Positions 44,200-54,078 of a DNA stretch of 64,000 bases are shown here, piece after piece (position 1 is the first letter of the stretch; each line of letters starts with the position of its first letter). Below the pieces are notes generated by a model. It was not told the origin of the DNA. It ran no database searches and saw nothing but the letters and a program-made list of their open reading frames with translations. The stretch covers positions 4,898,001 through 4,962,000 of the forward strand of contig NZ_CP109090.1 in the NCBI RefSeq assembly GCF_035917575.1. The letters run 5' to 3'. The stretch comes from Streptomyces sp. NBC_01788 (lineage in GTDB: Bacteria; Actinomycetota; Actinomycetes; Streptomycetales; Streptomycetaceae). The translations under genes were made by a program, and so were the position numbers.

Positions 44200-44931
44200 T
44201 CAGCTCCGGTCGGCGTACCCGGCCAGGGCACGCTCCACGATGGCCTCCAACTGGTCGTGGTGGGCGCCCTTCCAGTAGGCGCGGCCGCAGTCGAGGCAGC
44301 GGGCGAAGACGTCGTACGTGCGGTGCGTGCCGTGTTCGAGCTGGTCGGCGACCTCGTCCTTCGTGGCCTCCCGCACCAGTCCGTTGCAGGCGGTGCAGCG
44401 GGTCCAGGGGCGCAGCTCGGGGCGGAAGCGGTCGAGGACGTCCTGGAGCTGGTCCTGGGGGCGGGTGCTGTAGACGTACGCGCCGGCCCACAGTTCACGG
44501 CGGCGCAGCAGGCCCCGGTCGCGGCTGAGCATGACCCGCTTCTCGGCGGCCGAGCGGGCGGCGAGCGCCGGGTCGCCGATGTCGGTGGACTCGTAGGCGG
44601 TGTCGACGCCCAGCAGGCGCAGCCGGCGGGCGAGGGTGCCCAGGTGAACATCGAGGAGGAAGCGCAGGGGAGCGCCGGGGACCTGCTGGGGGCGTGCGAC
44701 GGCGCAGACCTGGACCGTCTCGTCCGTCCGAGGCACGTACGAGACCGGCACCTCACGGCCGTCCACCACCAGCGCGCCGACCTCGGTGAGCGGCACGCCC
44801 AGGGACTCCACGACGTGGCCGAGCGTCGAGACGCCGTCCGTGACGACCGAGGTGGCGTCGCGGCGTCGGTGGTGCGGGACGAACAGGTGCAGGCCGGGGT
44901 CGAACCCGACGTGGATCTCGGGACCGTTCAC
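44200..44931 (-). CDS. Mut7-C RNAse-domain protein with ubiquitin-like N-terminus
   Basis: Protein of 243 aa from a GTG start. Residues about 1-85 form a ubiquitin/ThiS-like fold (VVESLGVPLTEVGALVVDGREVPVSY...DETVQVCAV). The rest is a Mut7-C PIN-like nuclease: FLLDVHLGTLARRLRLLGVDTAYESTDIGDPALAARSAAEKRVMLSRDRGLLRRRE carries the acidic residues D (in LLDVH) and D (SRDRGLL). A zinc ribbon CTACNG...CLDCGRAYWKGAH ends the protein. The family is predicted to cleave RNA; the cellular role is unknown. It is convergent with the DUF255 gene. Confidence 0.9.
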   Translation of the reverse strand: MNGPEIHVGFDPGLHLFVPHHRRRDATSVVTDGVSTLGHVVESLGVPLTEVGALVVDGREVPVSYVPRTDETVQVCAVARPQQVPGAPLRFLLDVHLGTLARRLRLLGVDTAYESTDIGDPALAARSAAEKRVMLSRDRGLLRRRELWAGAYVYSTRPQDQLQDVLDRFRPELRPWTRCTACNGLVREATKDEVADQLEHGTHRTYDVFARCLDCGRAYWKGAHHDQLEAIVERALAGYADRS

Positions 44932-44965
44932 CCGGACAGGATGCCACGGGTGCGGGGCCGTGGGC

Positions 44966-45604
44966 TCACGGATTTCCGGTGGGCAGGCCGTGTTCCAGGA
45001 CGTCCATGGCCTGGTCCATGAGGTCGCTCAGCTCACCCTCGCACCCGTTCTCGGCCCAGTACAGGGAGACCTCCATCAGGCCGCCCATGAGGGACATGGC
45101 GAAGACCCGCACTTCCAGGCTGTCCTGGTCCAGGCCGGTCCGGGCCGCGATGGCCTGGCGGATGAGCAGGCCGGCTGCCGACATGCTCTCCAGCATCCGG
45201 GCGCGGACGGCGGGAACCTCGACGCCCAGCCGGGCGCGCAGCCGGGACACCTCGGGCTCGTCGCTCATTCCCAGCGCCAGGGCCCTGTGCATCACATGCC
45301 GGAGGGAGTCCATCCACGGCTCGTCGACGGGCCGGGCCCGCAGTTCCTCCAGCATGATCTCGTCGTACTCGTCCGTGAGGACGATGTCCTCCTTGGCCGG
45401 AAAGTAACGGAAGACGGTCGACGGCGACACCTCGGCGCGGTCGGCGATCTGCTCGATCGTCGTGGCGTCGTACCCCTGCTCCTCGATCAGCGCGTACGTC
45501 GCCGTGCGGATCGCCTGCCGGGTCTTGATCTTCTTGCGTTCCCTCAGTCCCATCGGGGGGCGGTCGGCTGGGGTGCTGGTACGTGCGGCCGTCATGGAGG
45601 TCAT
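44966..45604 (-). CDS. TetR-family regulator of the MFS exporter
   Basis: Repressor of about 212 aa; start at ATG 45604 (MTSMTAART) or 45595. The HTH region is RKKIKTRQAIRTATYALIEEQGYDATTIEQIADRAEVSPSTVFRYFPAKEDIVLTDEYD, canonical TetR. The C-terminal domain is helical and of the kind that senses small hydrophobic ligands. The gene begins 14 nt after the MFS stop on the same strand, so exporter and regulator form an operon. The TGACAG/CTGTCA repeat ahead of the MFS gene is the likely operator. Confidence 0.92.
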   Translation of the reverse strand: MTSMTAARTSTPADRPPMGLRERKKIKTRQAIRTATYALIEEQGYDATTIEQIADRAEVSPSTVFRYFPAKEDIVLTDEYDEIMLEELRARPVDEPWMDSLRHVMHRALALGMSDEPEVSRLRARLGVEVPAVRARMLESMSAAGLLIRQAIAARTGLDQDSLEVRVFAMSLMGGLMEVSLYWAENGCEGELSDLMDQAMDVLEHGLPTGNP

Positions 45605-45618
45605 TGTCCGGCATCGGG

Positions 45619-47172
45619 TCAGGGGTGGGCCATGGCCGGGTCCTCCCCCGGCTCGGACCCAACGGCGCCGCGGGCGACGCCCGGCAGGAACGCGGCCGCC
45701 AGCAGCGCCGCCACCACCGAGGCGATACCGCCCACCAGCAGCACCAGGCCCATGCCGTGCACGTACGCGCCGTTCGCGGAGGCCGCCAGGTGCGCCGAGC
45801 CCGTCCTCTCGGCGACGAGGTGTGCCGCGACCACGGACCGTTCGGCGGTGTGCGCGGTGCCGGCGGGCAGCCCGGTGACGTCCAGCCGTTGCCGGAAGGC
45901 GCTCGCCAGGAGGCTGCCGAGCAGGGCGATGCCGACCGCGCCGCCGACCTGGCGCAGGGTCATCAGCAGGCCGGAGCCGCTGCCCGCCCGGTCGGCGGGC
46001 AGGGCGGCAAGCGCCCCGTCCATGGCCGGGACGACGGAGAAGCCGAAGCCGACACCGGCGATCGACAGCCACAGGGCGGTGAAGCCGTAGCCGGAGTCCA
46101 CCGTCGTACGGCTGCCCAGCAGCGCGGCGAAGGCGAGCACCACCAGGCCCGCGGTGACCACGGCCCGCGGTCCGAACCGGGCGACGACCGGCTGCGCGCC
46201 CTTCGCGGCGACCAGCAGCCCGCCCATCATGGGCAGCAGCCGCACCCCGGTGCCGAGAGCGTCGTGGCCGAGCACGGCCTGGAGGTAGGGCGGCAGCACG
46301 AACATCAGGCCGCTCAGCACGAACATCACCAGGGTCGCGGCGATCGTGTTGAACAGGAAGCCTCGCCGGGCGAGCAGCGTCATGTCGAGCATGGGGCGGG
46401 CCTCGCGGCGTTCGCGCAGCACGAGCCCGGCCAGGAGGACGGCGGCCGCCGTGAACGCGGCGAGTACCAGCGGGTCGCCCCAGCCGCGGCCGGGCGCCTC
46501 GATGATCGCGTAGACGAGCACGCCGAGACCGGTCGCGGTGAGCGCGGCGGACAGCGCGCCGACCTTCGGGGAGGCCGGATCGCGGGTCTCGGGGAGCAGC
46601 AGGAGGCAGGCCGCGACACCGAGGCCGGCCATGGGCACGTTGATGAGGAAGACCGAGCCCCACCAGAAGTGGTTCAGCAGCCAGCCGCCGATGATCGGGC
46701 CGAGCGGCAGGCCGAGCGCGGAGGCCGCCGAGATGACGCCGACCGCCTTGGCGCGCTCCTCGGGCCCGAAGAGCGAGGGCAGCACGGACAGCGCGAGCGG
46801 CATGACGAGGGCCGCGCCGACGCCCATGACGGCACGGGCGGCGATCACTCCGCCGACGTCACCGGTCAGGGCGCCCACCACGGAACCGGCGAGGAAGACC
46901 GCGAGCCCGGCGATCAGCATCAGCCGCCGTCCGAACCGGTCGCCGAGGAGCCCGGCGGGGAGCATCAGCGCGGCGAAGACGACGACGTACGCGTCCGCCA
47001 TCCACTGCTGCTGCCCGGTCGAGGCGCCGAGCTCCTTCGCCATGGTCGGCAGCGCCACGTTGAGGATCGTCATGTCGAAGCCGAGCACCAGCATGCTCGC
47101 GACCAGCGCCGCGAGGGCCCACCAGCGGCGGGGATCGTGCCGCACGTCTTCAGCTTGGGTGAGAGTAGCCAT
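45619..47172 (-). CDS. MFS drug exporter, DHA2 (EmrB/QacA) family
   Basis: Proton-coupled multidrug efflux pump (517 aa) with 14 membrane spans. Hallmarks are MLVLGFDMTILNVALPTMAKEL (motif D1 of the 14-span family), GLLGDRFGRRLMLIAG (motif A), ARAVMGVGAALVMPLALS (motif B/C region) and ISAASALGLPLGPIIGGWLLNHFWWGSVFLINVP (motif C). Its promoter region contains an inverted repeat and a TTGACA box. Downstream lies its probable TetR regulator. Substrates are likely hydrophobic cations or antibiotics. Confidence 0.95.
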   Translation of the reverse strand: MATLTQAEDVRHDPRRWWALAALVASMLVLGFDMTILNVALPTMAKELGASTGQQQWMADAYVVVFAALMLPAGLLGDRFGRRLMLIAGLAVFLAGSVVGALTGDVGGVIAARAVMGVGAALVMPLALSVLPSLFGPEERAKAVGVISAASALGLPLGPIIGGWLLNHFWWGSVFLINVPMAGLGVAACLLLLPETRDPASPKVGALSAALTATGLGVLVYAIIEAPGRGWGDPLVLAAFTAAAVLLAGLVLRERREARPMLDMTLLARRGFLFNTIAATLVMFVLSGLMFVLPPYLQAVLGHDALGTGVRLLPMMGGLLVAAKGAQPVVARFGPRAVVTAGLVVLAFAALLGSRTTVDSGYGFTALWLSIAGVGFGFSVVPAMDGALAALPADRAGSGSGLLMTLRQVGGAVGIALLGSLLASAFRQRLDVTGLPAGTAHTAERSVVAAHLVAERTGSAHLAASANGAYVHGMGLVLLVGGIASVVAALLAAAFLPGVARGAVGSEPGEDPAMAHP

Positions 47173-47176
47173 GAAA

Positions 47177-47208
47177 TGACAGTAGCTCGCAAAATATGGA
47201 GTCTGTCA
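47177..47208 (-). promoter_or_regulatory. promoter/operator of the MFS-TetR operon
   Basis: On the minus strand TTGACA and then TGACAG...CTGTCA (6-bp arms, 20-nt spacer) end 4 nt before the MFS start codon. The spacer is AT-rich (CCATATTTTGC). The -35-like TTGACA overlaps the left arm, so repressor binding would block the promoter. Confidence 0.5.
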
Positions 47209-47269
47209 ATCGCCATCCACTATCGAATGTGATCCGGGGTTCCTCGGAGGGCTTCCGGGCGCACGGAAA

Positions 47270-47297
47270 CGGCCACGGCTCGTACGAGCCGTGGCCG
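47270..47297. terminator. long perfect palindrome after the hemolysin-III gene
   Basis: CGGCCACGGCTCGT and its exact reverse complement ACGAGCCGTGGCCG form a 14-bp stem with no loop. It lies 22 nt 3' of the PAQR-type gene, on the far side from the MFS promoter, and is best explained as a terminator. Confidence 0.75.
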
Positions 47298-47318
47298 GGT
47301 GGGGGAGGGGGTGACGGG

Positions 47319-48032
47319 TTACACGTGCTGGTACGCGACCAGCGAGATGCCCACGTAGTGCACCACGAAGGCGGCCAGCGTGAACGAGTGGAAGACCTCG
47401 TGGAAGCCGAACCAGCTCGGCGACGGGTTCGGCCGCTTGATGCCGTAGACCACGCCGCCCGCGCTGTAGAGGAGTCCGCCGACGACGACCAGGATCAGGA
47501 CGGCGATGCCGCCGGTGCGCAGGAAGTCCGGCAGGAAGAACACGGCCGCCCAGCCCATCGCGATGTAGCAGGGGGTGTAGAGCCAGCGCGGGGCGCCGAC
47601 CCAGAAGACGCGGAAGGCGATGCCGGCGGCCGCCGCGCCCCATATGCCCCACAGCAGCCACTGCCCCTTGGCGCCGGGCAGGAGGAGCAGGGTGAGCGGC
47701 GTGTACGTGCCCGCGATGATCAGGAAGATGTTGGCGTGATCGAGCCGGCGCAGCACGCCGCCCATGCGCGGCCCCCAGTTGCCCCGGTGGTACAGGGCGC
47801 TGACGCCGAAGAGCAGGCAGGCGGTGAGGGCGTAGATCCCGCAGGCGATCCGCCCGCGGGCGGAGCCGGCCAGCGCGGTCAGTGCGAGCCCCGCGACCAG
47901 TACGGCCGGGAACATGCCCAGGTGCAGCCAGCCGCGCAGCTTCGGCTTGACCGGGTGCGGCAGGGTGGGCGCGACCGGACCGCGGCCGGCGACCGGCGTG
48001 TCCAGGGGCGCGTCGGAGGCGGACGCAGTCAT
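47319..48032 (-). CDS. hemolysin III / PAQR family membrane protein
   Basis: Seven-span membrane protein of 237 aa. Family motifs are YHRGNWGPRMGGVLRRLDHANIFLIIAGTYTPL (conserved His, Asp-His in span 2-3), GYRVF-like GIAFRVFWVGAPRWLYTPCYIAMGW, and the C-terminal HEVFHSFTLAAFVVHYVGI. The conserved His/Asp/Ser residues form the zinc site of PAQR hydrolases. The ATG at 48032 excludes 37 upstream codons with no family similarity. Bacterial members are linked to lipid homeostasis; haemolysis itself is doubtful here. Confidence 0.93.
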   Translation of the reverse strand: MTASASDAPLDTPVAGRGPVAPTLPHPVKPKLRGWLHLGMFPAVLVAGLALTALAGSARGRIACGIYALTACLLFGVSALYHRGNWGPRMGGVLRRLDHANIFLIIAGTYTPLTLLLLPGAKGQWLLWGIWGAAAAGIAFRVFWVGAPRWLYTPCYIAMGWAAVFFLPDFLRTGGIAVLILVVVGGLLYSAGGVVYGIKRPNPSPSWFGFHEVFHSFTLAAFVVHYVGISLVAYQHV

Positions 48033-48322
48033 GCGCGCATGGTACCGACGGCACCGTAAGTCGCGTGTCAGACCCGGACCGTGAGCGGCGGCGACCGGCC
48101 CGAAACGCAAAAAGACCTTCAGCCGAACCCAACGTGGACGCAAAGAATCGCGGGAATCGTGGCATTACTCACGTCGCTCACCTGTGACGCCCCCTGGACA
48201 GATGGGCGCTCTCGTCGGATGATCAAATGAGTGCGGTCGGCACCGGATGAGCGGCTACGAAGCGTCCGGGTCGCAGCCCCCACGGGGCGACAAGACAAAA
48301 AACCCCTCATTTAGGAGCGATC

Positions 48323-50170
<1,848 letters not shown>

Positions 50171-50188
50171 CGCGGTCCCCGACCGACC

Positions 50189-50232
50189 CGAGGGGCCGGG
50201 TGCGCACAACGGCGTGCGCACCCGGCCCCTCG
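50189..50232 (+). terminator. strong hairpin terminator after pckG
   Basis: CGAGGGGCCGGGTGCGCA pairs perfectly with its reverse complement (18 bp) around an 8-nt loop, starting 19 nt after the stop codon. Confidence 0.9.
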
Positions 50233-50323
50233 GGCGTGCGCGGCGGCGCGCGGCCGTGTCCGGCACGGGCGCGCACGCGCGCCCAAAAGCGGCATTCATG
50301 GACAATTCACCTATGGTGATGCC

Positions 50324-51256
50324 ATGCGCGGAATCCTGTTGGCCGGAGGAACCGGCTCGCGACTATGGCCATTGACCCGCTCGGTCTCGAAGCAACTGCT
50401 TCCCGTATTCGACAAACCGATGGTCTACTACCCGCTTTCCACACTGGTGATGGCCGGAATCCGAGAAATTCTGATCATCACCACCCCGGAAGACCAGCAG
50501 CAGTTCCGCCGGTTGCTGGGCGACGGCAGTCAACTCGGACTGCGATTCGACTACATGGCACAGGAACGCCCGGAGGGAATCGCCCAGGCCTTCCTGCTGG
50601 CGGCCGACTTCATCGGCGGCGAGCCGGTCTCCCTGATCCTGGGCGACAACATCTTCCACGGCAGCGGCCTCGGTACCCGGCTGGCCCGCAACGCGGATGT
50701 GCAGGGGGGCAGGGTGTTCGCCTACCCGGTGGCCAACCCCTCGGCCTACGGCGTCGTGGAGTTCGACGAACTGGGCCGGGCCCTGTCCATCGAGGAGAAG
50801 CCGGCCCGGCCCCGGTCGCGGTACGCCGTGCCCGGACTGTACTTCTACGATCATCGGGTCGTCGACATCGCCCGGAGTCTGCGGCCCAGCGCCCGGGGCG
50901 AGTTGGAGATCACCGACCTCAACCGCGCCTATCTGGGAAACGGGAGCCTGCACGTCGTCCGGCTGGACCGGGGCACGGCGTGGCTGGACACGGGCACCTT
51001 CGCCTCGATGGTCCAGGCATCGGAGTACGTCCGCGTGGTCGAGGAGCGCCAGGGCTTCAAGATCGGCTGTGTCGAGGAGGCGGCCTGGCGGGCCGGTCTG
51101 ATCGACGACGCCCGGCTCCGCGAACTGGCCCGGCCGCTGCTCAAGAGCGGTTATGGCCACTATTTGCTGGGCCTGCTGGAGGACCCCCGGTCCGTCGTCA
51201 TGCCCCAGCCGGGCGGTGAATGGCGCCGGGAGGGAGCGCTGCGTAGTGGAGGGTGA
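50324..51256 (+). CDS. rmlA: glucose-1-phosphate thymidylyltransferase (RmlA-like)
   Basis: Nucleotidyltransferase (310 aa) making dTDP-glucose from dTTP and glucose-1-phosphate, the first step to dTDP-rhamnose and other deoxysugars. The opening [46 protein letters not shown] is the RmlA signature (G-G-x-G-T/S-R-L and the catalytic Lys). [15 protein letters not shown], the AYGVVEFD segment, EEKPARPRS and [14 protein letters not shown] follow. The C-terminus is about 15 residues longer than Escherichia RmlA. No rmlB, C or D is adjacent. Codon use in the first 100 bp is less GC-rich than in neighbours, hinting at transfer. Confidence 0.92.
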   Translation: MRGILLAGGTGSRLWPLTRSVSKQLLPVFDKPMVYYPLSTLVMAGIREILIITTPEDQQQFRRLLGDGSQLGLRFDYMAQERPEGIAQAFLLAADFIGGEPVSLILGDNIFHGSGLGTRLARNADVQGGRVFAYPVANPSAYGVVEFDELGRALSIEEKPARPRSRYAVPGLYFYDHRVVDIARSLRPSARGELEITDLNRAYLGNGSLHVVRLDRGTAWLDTGTFASMVQASEYVRVVEERQGFKIGCVEEAAWRAGLIDDARLRELARPLLKSGYGHYLLGLLEDPRSVVMPQPGGEWRREGALRSGG

Positions 51257-51682
51257 TTGCACGAGTGGTTCAAGGGCGGGAGAAACAACTCCGTGGTCGT
51301 ATATTCCGTGTTCTGCGGGATGCGCGTCACCATGTGAGCGGGGTCAATCCCCTCGGCTCTCGTCTTGCCATTTCTGCCCCTCCTCCGAGGGGTGTGCCGA
51401 CTGCCGCAGAGGCCGTCCGAGCAGCGTCTTGGGCGGAGGTGTCCGCGGAATTAGGGCCCGCACGAAAGAGGTACGGGGGGACGAACGTAGGCCAATTCGG
51501 GCGTATTGAGGCTGCTCGGGTGATTCACCGACCATGCACTGTGTTTGCTGCGTAAATTTCCGTCACCGTGAGTAAAGAATGTCCTCGTCCGTGGCCAAGG
51601 GCACGTGACCCGCATGCGAACGAAGCGCACCGACTGCGCGTGCTTGCGGTTTGATCCCTCCCAGTTCCTGAGGAAGGTTCTC
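51257..51682. other. gene-free, AT-richer leader before the collagen-like gene
   Basis: About 425 bp without a credible gene. Sequence near 51540-51600 (TGCGTAAATTTCCGTCACC, GAGTAAAGAATG) is clearly AT-richer than the genome and may hold the promoter. The immediate start region has GAGGAAGG at 51670-51677. Confidence 0.5.
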
Positions 51683-53413
51683 TTGAACCGTAGAACGATC
51701 CGAAGTTCACGTTTGAGGTCGGCCACGCTCGTATCGGCGAGCGCGCTCGCCGTGGCGCTCAACGTTGCCTCGAGCACGGCTGCCATCGCCAACGCGATCG
51801 AGAGGTCGAGCGATCGCAATGCGGCCGTGACAGCCGGCTCCAACGATCCGTGGGCCGAAAGGGGCCACCACGATCGCGGCCCGCAGGGGCCGCAGGGCAA
51901 GCAGGGCCCGCAGGGTCCGCAGGGCAAGGAAGGCAAGCAGGGCCCGAAGGGCGACAAGGGTGACCGTGGCCCCAAGGGTGACCGTGGCCCCAAGGGTGAC
52001 CATGGCCCCAAGGGCGACCGTGGCCCCAAGGGCGACCGCGGTCCCCAGGGACCGCAGGGCCCCGGAGGCGTCGGGGCGGGTCAGCAGGGTCCCCAGGGTC
52101 CGCAGGGAACCCAGGGCGTCACCGGTGCCACCGGTCCCGGGGGCCCGCAGGGAACCCAGGGCGTCACCGGTGTGCCTGGCGTCACCGGTGCCACGGGTCC
52201 GCAGGGCAACCAGGGCGTCACCGGTGTGCCTGGTGCCACGGGTCCGCAGGGAACCCAGGGCAACCAGGGCGTCACCGGTGCCACGGGTCCGCAGGGAACC
52301 CAGGGCGTCACCGGTGTGCCTGGTGCCACGGGTCCGCAGGGAACCCAGGGCAACCAGGGCGTCACCGGTGCCACGGGTCCGCAGGGAACCCAGGGCGTCA
52401 CCGGTGCCACCGGTCCCGGGGGCCCGCAGGGAACCCAGGGTGTGCCCGGTGAGCAGGGCATCCCCGGTGTCCAGGGTCCGCAGGGCTTCCAAGGCGGCAC
52501 CGGTGCCACGGGTCCGCAGGGAACCCAGGGCGTCACCGGTGCCACCGGTTCCGGGGGCCCGCAGGGAACCCAGGGCAACCAGGGTGTGCCCGGTGAGCAG
52601 GGCATCCCCGGTGTCCAGGGTCCGCAGGGCTTCCAAGGCGGCACCGGTGCCACCGGTGCCACGGGTCCGCAGGGAACCCAGGGCGTCACCGGTGCCACGG
52701 GTCCGCAGGGCTTCCAGGGCTTCCAGGGCGACGCGGGCGCCACGGGTGTCACGGGCGCGACCGGTCCGATGGGTCCGCAGGGTGCGACCGGTGCGACCGG
52801 CCTGACCGGTGCCACGGGGCCGCAGGGCGACCCGGGTGCCACCGGCACCACGGGTGCCACAGGCCCCCAGGGCCCGCAGGGCGACACGGGCGCCACGGGT
52901 GTCACGGGCGCGACCGGTCCGATGGGTCCGCAGGGTGCGACCGGTGCGACCGGCCTGACCGGTGCCACGGGTCCGCAGGGTGCGCAGGGCGGCATCGGTC
53001 TTCCCGGTGTCCAGGGCCCGCAGGGTGACATCGGCGCTCAGGGCGGGCTCGGCCCGCAGGGTGTCCAGGGTGCGATCGGTGCTCAGGGTCCGCAGGGTGC
53101 CATTGGCGCTCAGGGCGGGCTCGGCCCGCAGGGCGCTCAGGGCGACGTGGGTGCCCAGGGAACCCAGGGAACCCAGGGTGCTCAGGGCACGGTCAGCCCC
53201 ACCACCGTCGTGACCGGACCTCAGGGAACGACGTCGACCGCCGTCTGCCCCACCGGCGAGGCCATCGGTGGCGGTTACCAGGCCGCTGGGGGCTCCGCTG
53301 CGAGCCAGAGCGCCCCGGTCTTCACCGGTTCCGGCCCCGCCACCGGATGGCAGGCCACCTCCAGCGACGGCACCGCGCTCACGGCCTACGCGATCTGCAC
53401 CGCCGCCCCGTGA
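51683..53413 (+). CDS. secreted collagen-like (Gly-X-Y) repeat protein
   Basis: Protein of 576 aa starting with TTG after GAGGAAGG. A signal peptide (about residues 1-38, ending AAIANA) is followed by about 28 residues. An almost continuous G-X-Y tract then runs from Gly66 to about 504, roughly 146 triplets with a small interruption near GVGAGQQ. The first part is charged ([18 protein letters not shown], which stabilises triple helices). The rest is Gln/Thr/Ala/Val-rich ([13 protein letters not shown] repeated). The last roughly 72 residues are globular with two Cys ([22 protein letters not shown]). There is no sortase motif or anchor. Thr in the G-V-T/G-A-T triplets resembles glycosylated spore and coat collagens. 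It ends at a TTCG tetraloop terminator. Confidence 0.92.
   Translation: MNRRTIRSSRLRSATLVSASALAVALNVASSTAAIANAIERSSDRNAAVTAGSNDPWAERGHHDRGPQGPQGKQGPQGPQGKEGKQGPKGDKGDRGPKGDRGPKGDHGPKGDRGPKGDRGPQGPQGPGGVGAGQQGPQGPQGTQGVTGATGPGGPQGTQGVTGVPGVTGATGPQGNQGVTGVPGATGPQGTQGNQGVTGATGPQGTQGVTGVPGATGPQGTQGNQGVTGATGPQGTQGVTGATGPGGPQGTQGVPGEQGIPGVQGPQGFQGGTGATGPQGTQGVTGATGSGGPQGTQGNQGVPGEQGIPGVQGPQGFQGGTGATGATGPQGTQGVTGATGPQGFQGFQGDAGATGVTGATGPMGPQGATGATGLTGATGPQGDPGATGTTGATGPQGPQGDTGATGVTGATGPMGPQGATGATGLTGATGPQGAQGGIGLPGVQGPQGDIGAQGGLGPQGVQGAIGAQGPQGAIGAQGGLGPQGAQGDVGAQGTQGTQGAQGTVSPTTVVTGPQGTTSTAVCPTGEAIGGGYQAAGGSAASQSAPVFTGSGPATGWQATSSDGTALTAYAICTAAP
52085..53185 (+). repeat. coding tandem repeats of the collagen-like tract
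   Basis: Short DNA units such as GGTCCGCAGGGAACCCAGGG and GGCGTCACCGGTGCC recur dozens of times. Larger duplicated blocks (for example the [22 protein letters not shown] unit) occur twice about 150 bp apart. Near identity at silent sites indicates recent expansion by recombination or slippage. Length is likely to vary between strains. Confidence 0.85.
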
Positions 53414-53442
53414 TCGACTGCCCGACCCGGAAGTGAACGAGG

Positions 53443-53470
53443 GTGCCCCGAGGCTTCGGCCTCGGGGCAC
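53443..53470 (+). terminator. tetraloop terminator after the collagen-like gene
   Basis: GTGCCCCGAGGC pairs perfectly with GCCTCGGGGCAC around a TTCG tetraloop (12-bp stem), 29 nt after the stop codon. Confidence 0.9.
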
Positions 53471-54022
53471 CGTCCGTGTGCCGCCGCACACGGGACGCCG
53501 AGGCACACCCCGGGTCCGATTCGACGACCGGACTCGCCGCCGACCCGGCCTCCGTCATGAGCGCACCGGGCCGTGACCGGCTGGACACCACCGATCCCGC
53601 CGTCGTGCGCGAGGCCGTCCGGGGCCACCCCGAGGTCGTCAGCCGCGCTGCCTGGACGTCGACGGCGCCGAGCGTGCCGGGGAAGCGGCAACGGCCGTCG
53701 GCGGCACGGGCGTACGCCACCTGGCACGGGCCCGCGCGGTGCGCGCGCTCCTGCATCGTGCGCGCTCCCTGGCTCCATGGCGCGCACGGACGCAACTTCG
53801 TGGCCATCATGCTCGAACCCGCCGCCTGGCGCCGGCTCCTGGAAGCGGTGTCCGAGCAGCACGGACAGCCCACCTGCTCCCGCGCTCCGGCCCGGCGTCT
53901 CGCGGTTCTGGGTCGTGCGGCCCTGGCCGGGAAGGCACCGGCCGGCACGTACCACGGCACGGCGGCCTCCGCGGCCCGCGCCTGCCGGTCGGGCCGGCCG
54001 TCCGGGTCGGACCGGGACAACA

Positions 54023-54064
54023 GAGGGCGCCGCGGCGGACCTGACGGTTCGCCGCGGCGCCCTC
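54023..54064 (-). terminator. terminator of the GT-methyltransferase operon
   Basis: GAGGGCGCCGCGGCG and its exact reverse complement (15 bp) flank a 12-nt loop, ending 14 nt 3' of the minus-strand stop at 54079. Confidence 0.85.
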
Positions 54065-54078
54065 ACGCCGTGCGGGTT

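Larger units (their letters stand above)
53414..54078. other. spacer between two terminators, possibly a decayed gene
   Basis: About 660 bp between the collagen-like gene and the convergent GT-methyltransferase gene, bounded by two strong hairpins. Several frames stay open because of the GC bias, and stretches such as DTTDPAVVREAVRGHPEVV and GRNFVAIMLEPAAWRRLLEAV look protein-like. However, no single frame with a start and good codon use covers them. It could be a degraded gene. I assign no function. Confidence 0.4.

Noticed and set aside
41918..44491. Minus-strand extension of the STAND ATPase frame over the DUF255 gene
   Set aside because: The extension is antisense to a well-conserved plus-strand gene; the ATG at 41917 has its own GGAGG ribosome-binding site and begins the sensible protein.
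52085..53185. Dense short direct repeats resembling an array
   Set aside because: The period is 9-18 bp, units are in frame and encode Gly-X-Y triplets. There are no spacers and no cas genes, so this is not a CRISPR.
51707..53506. Long minus-strand frame with LRTRGTG repeats
   Set aside because: It is the mirror of the collagen-like coding repeats, with no ribosome-binding site or recognisable fold.
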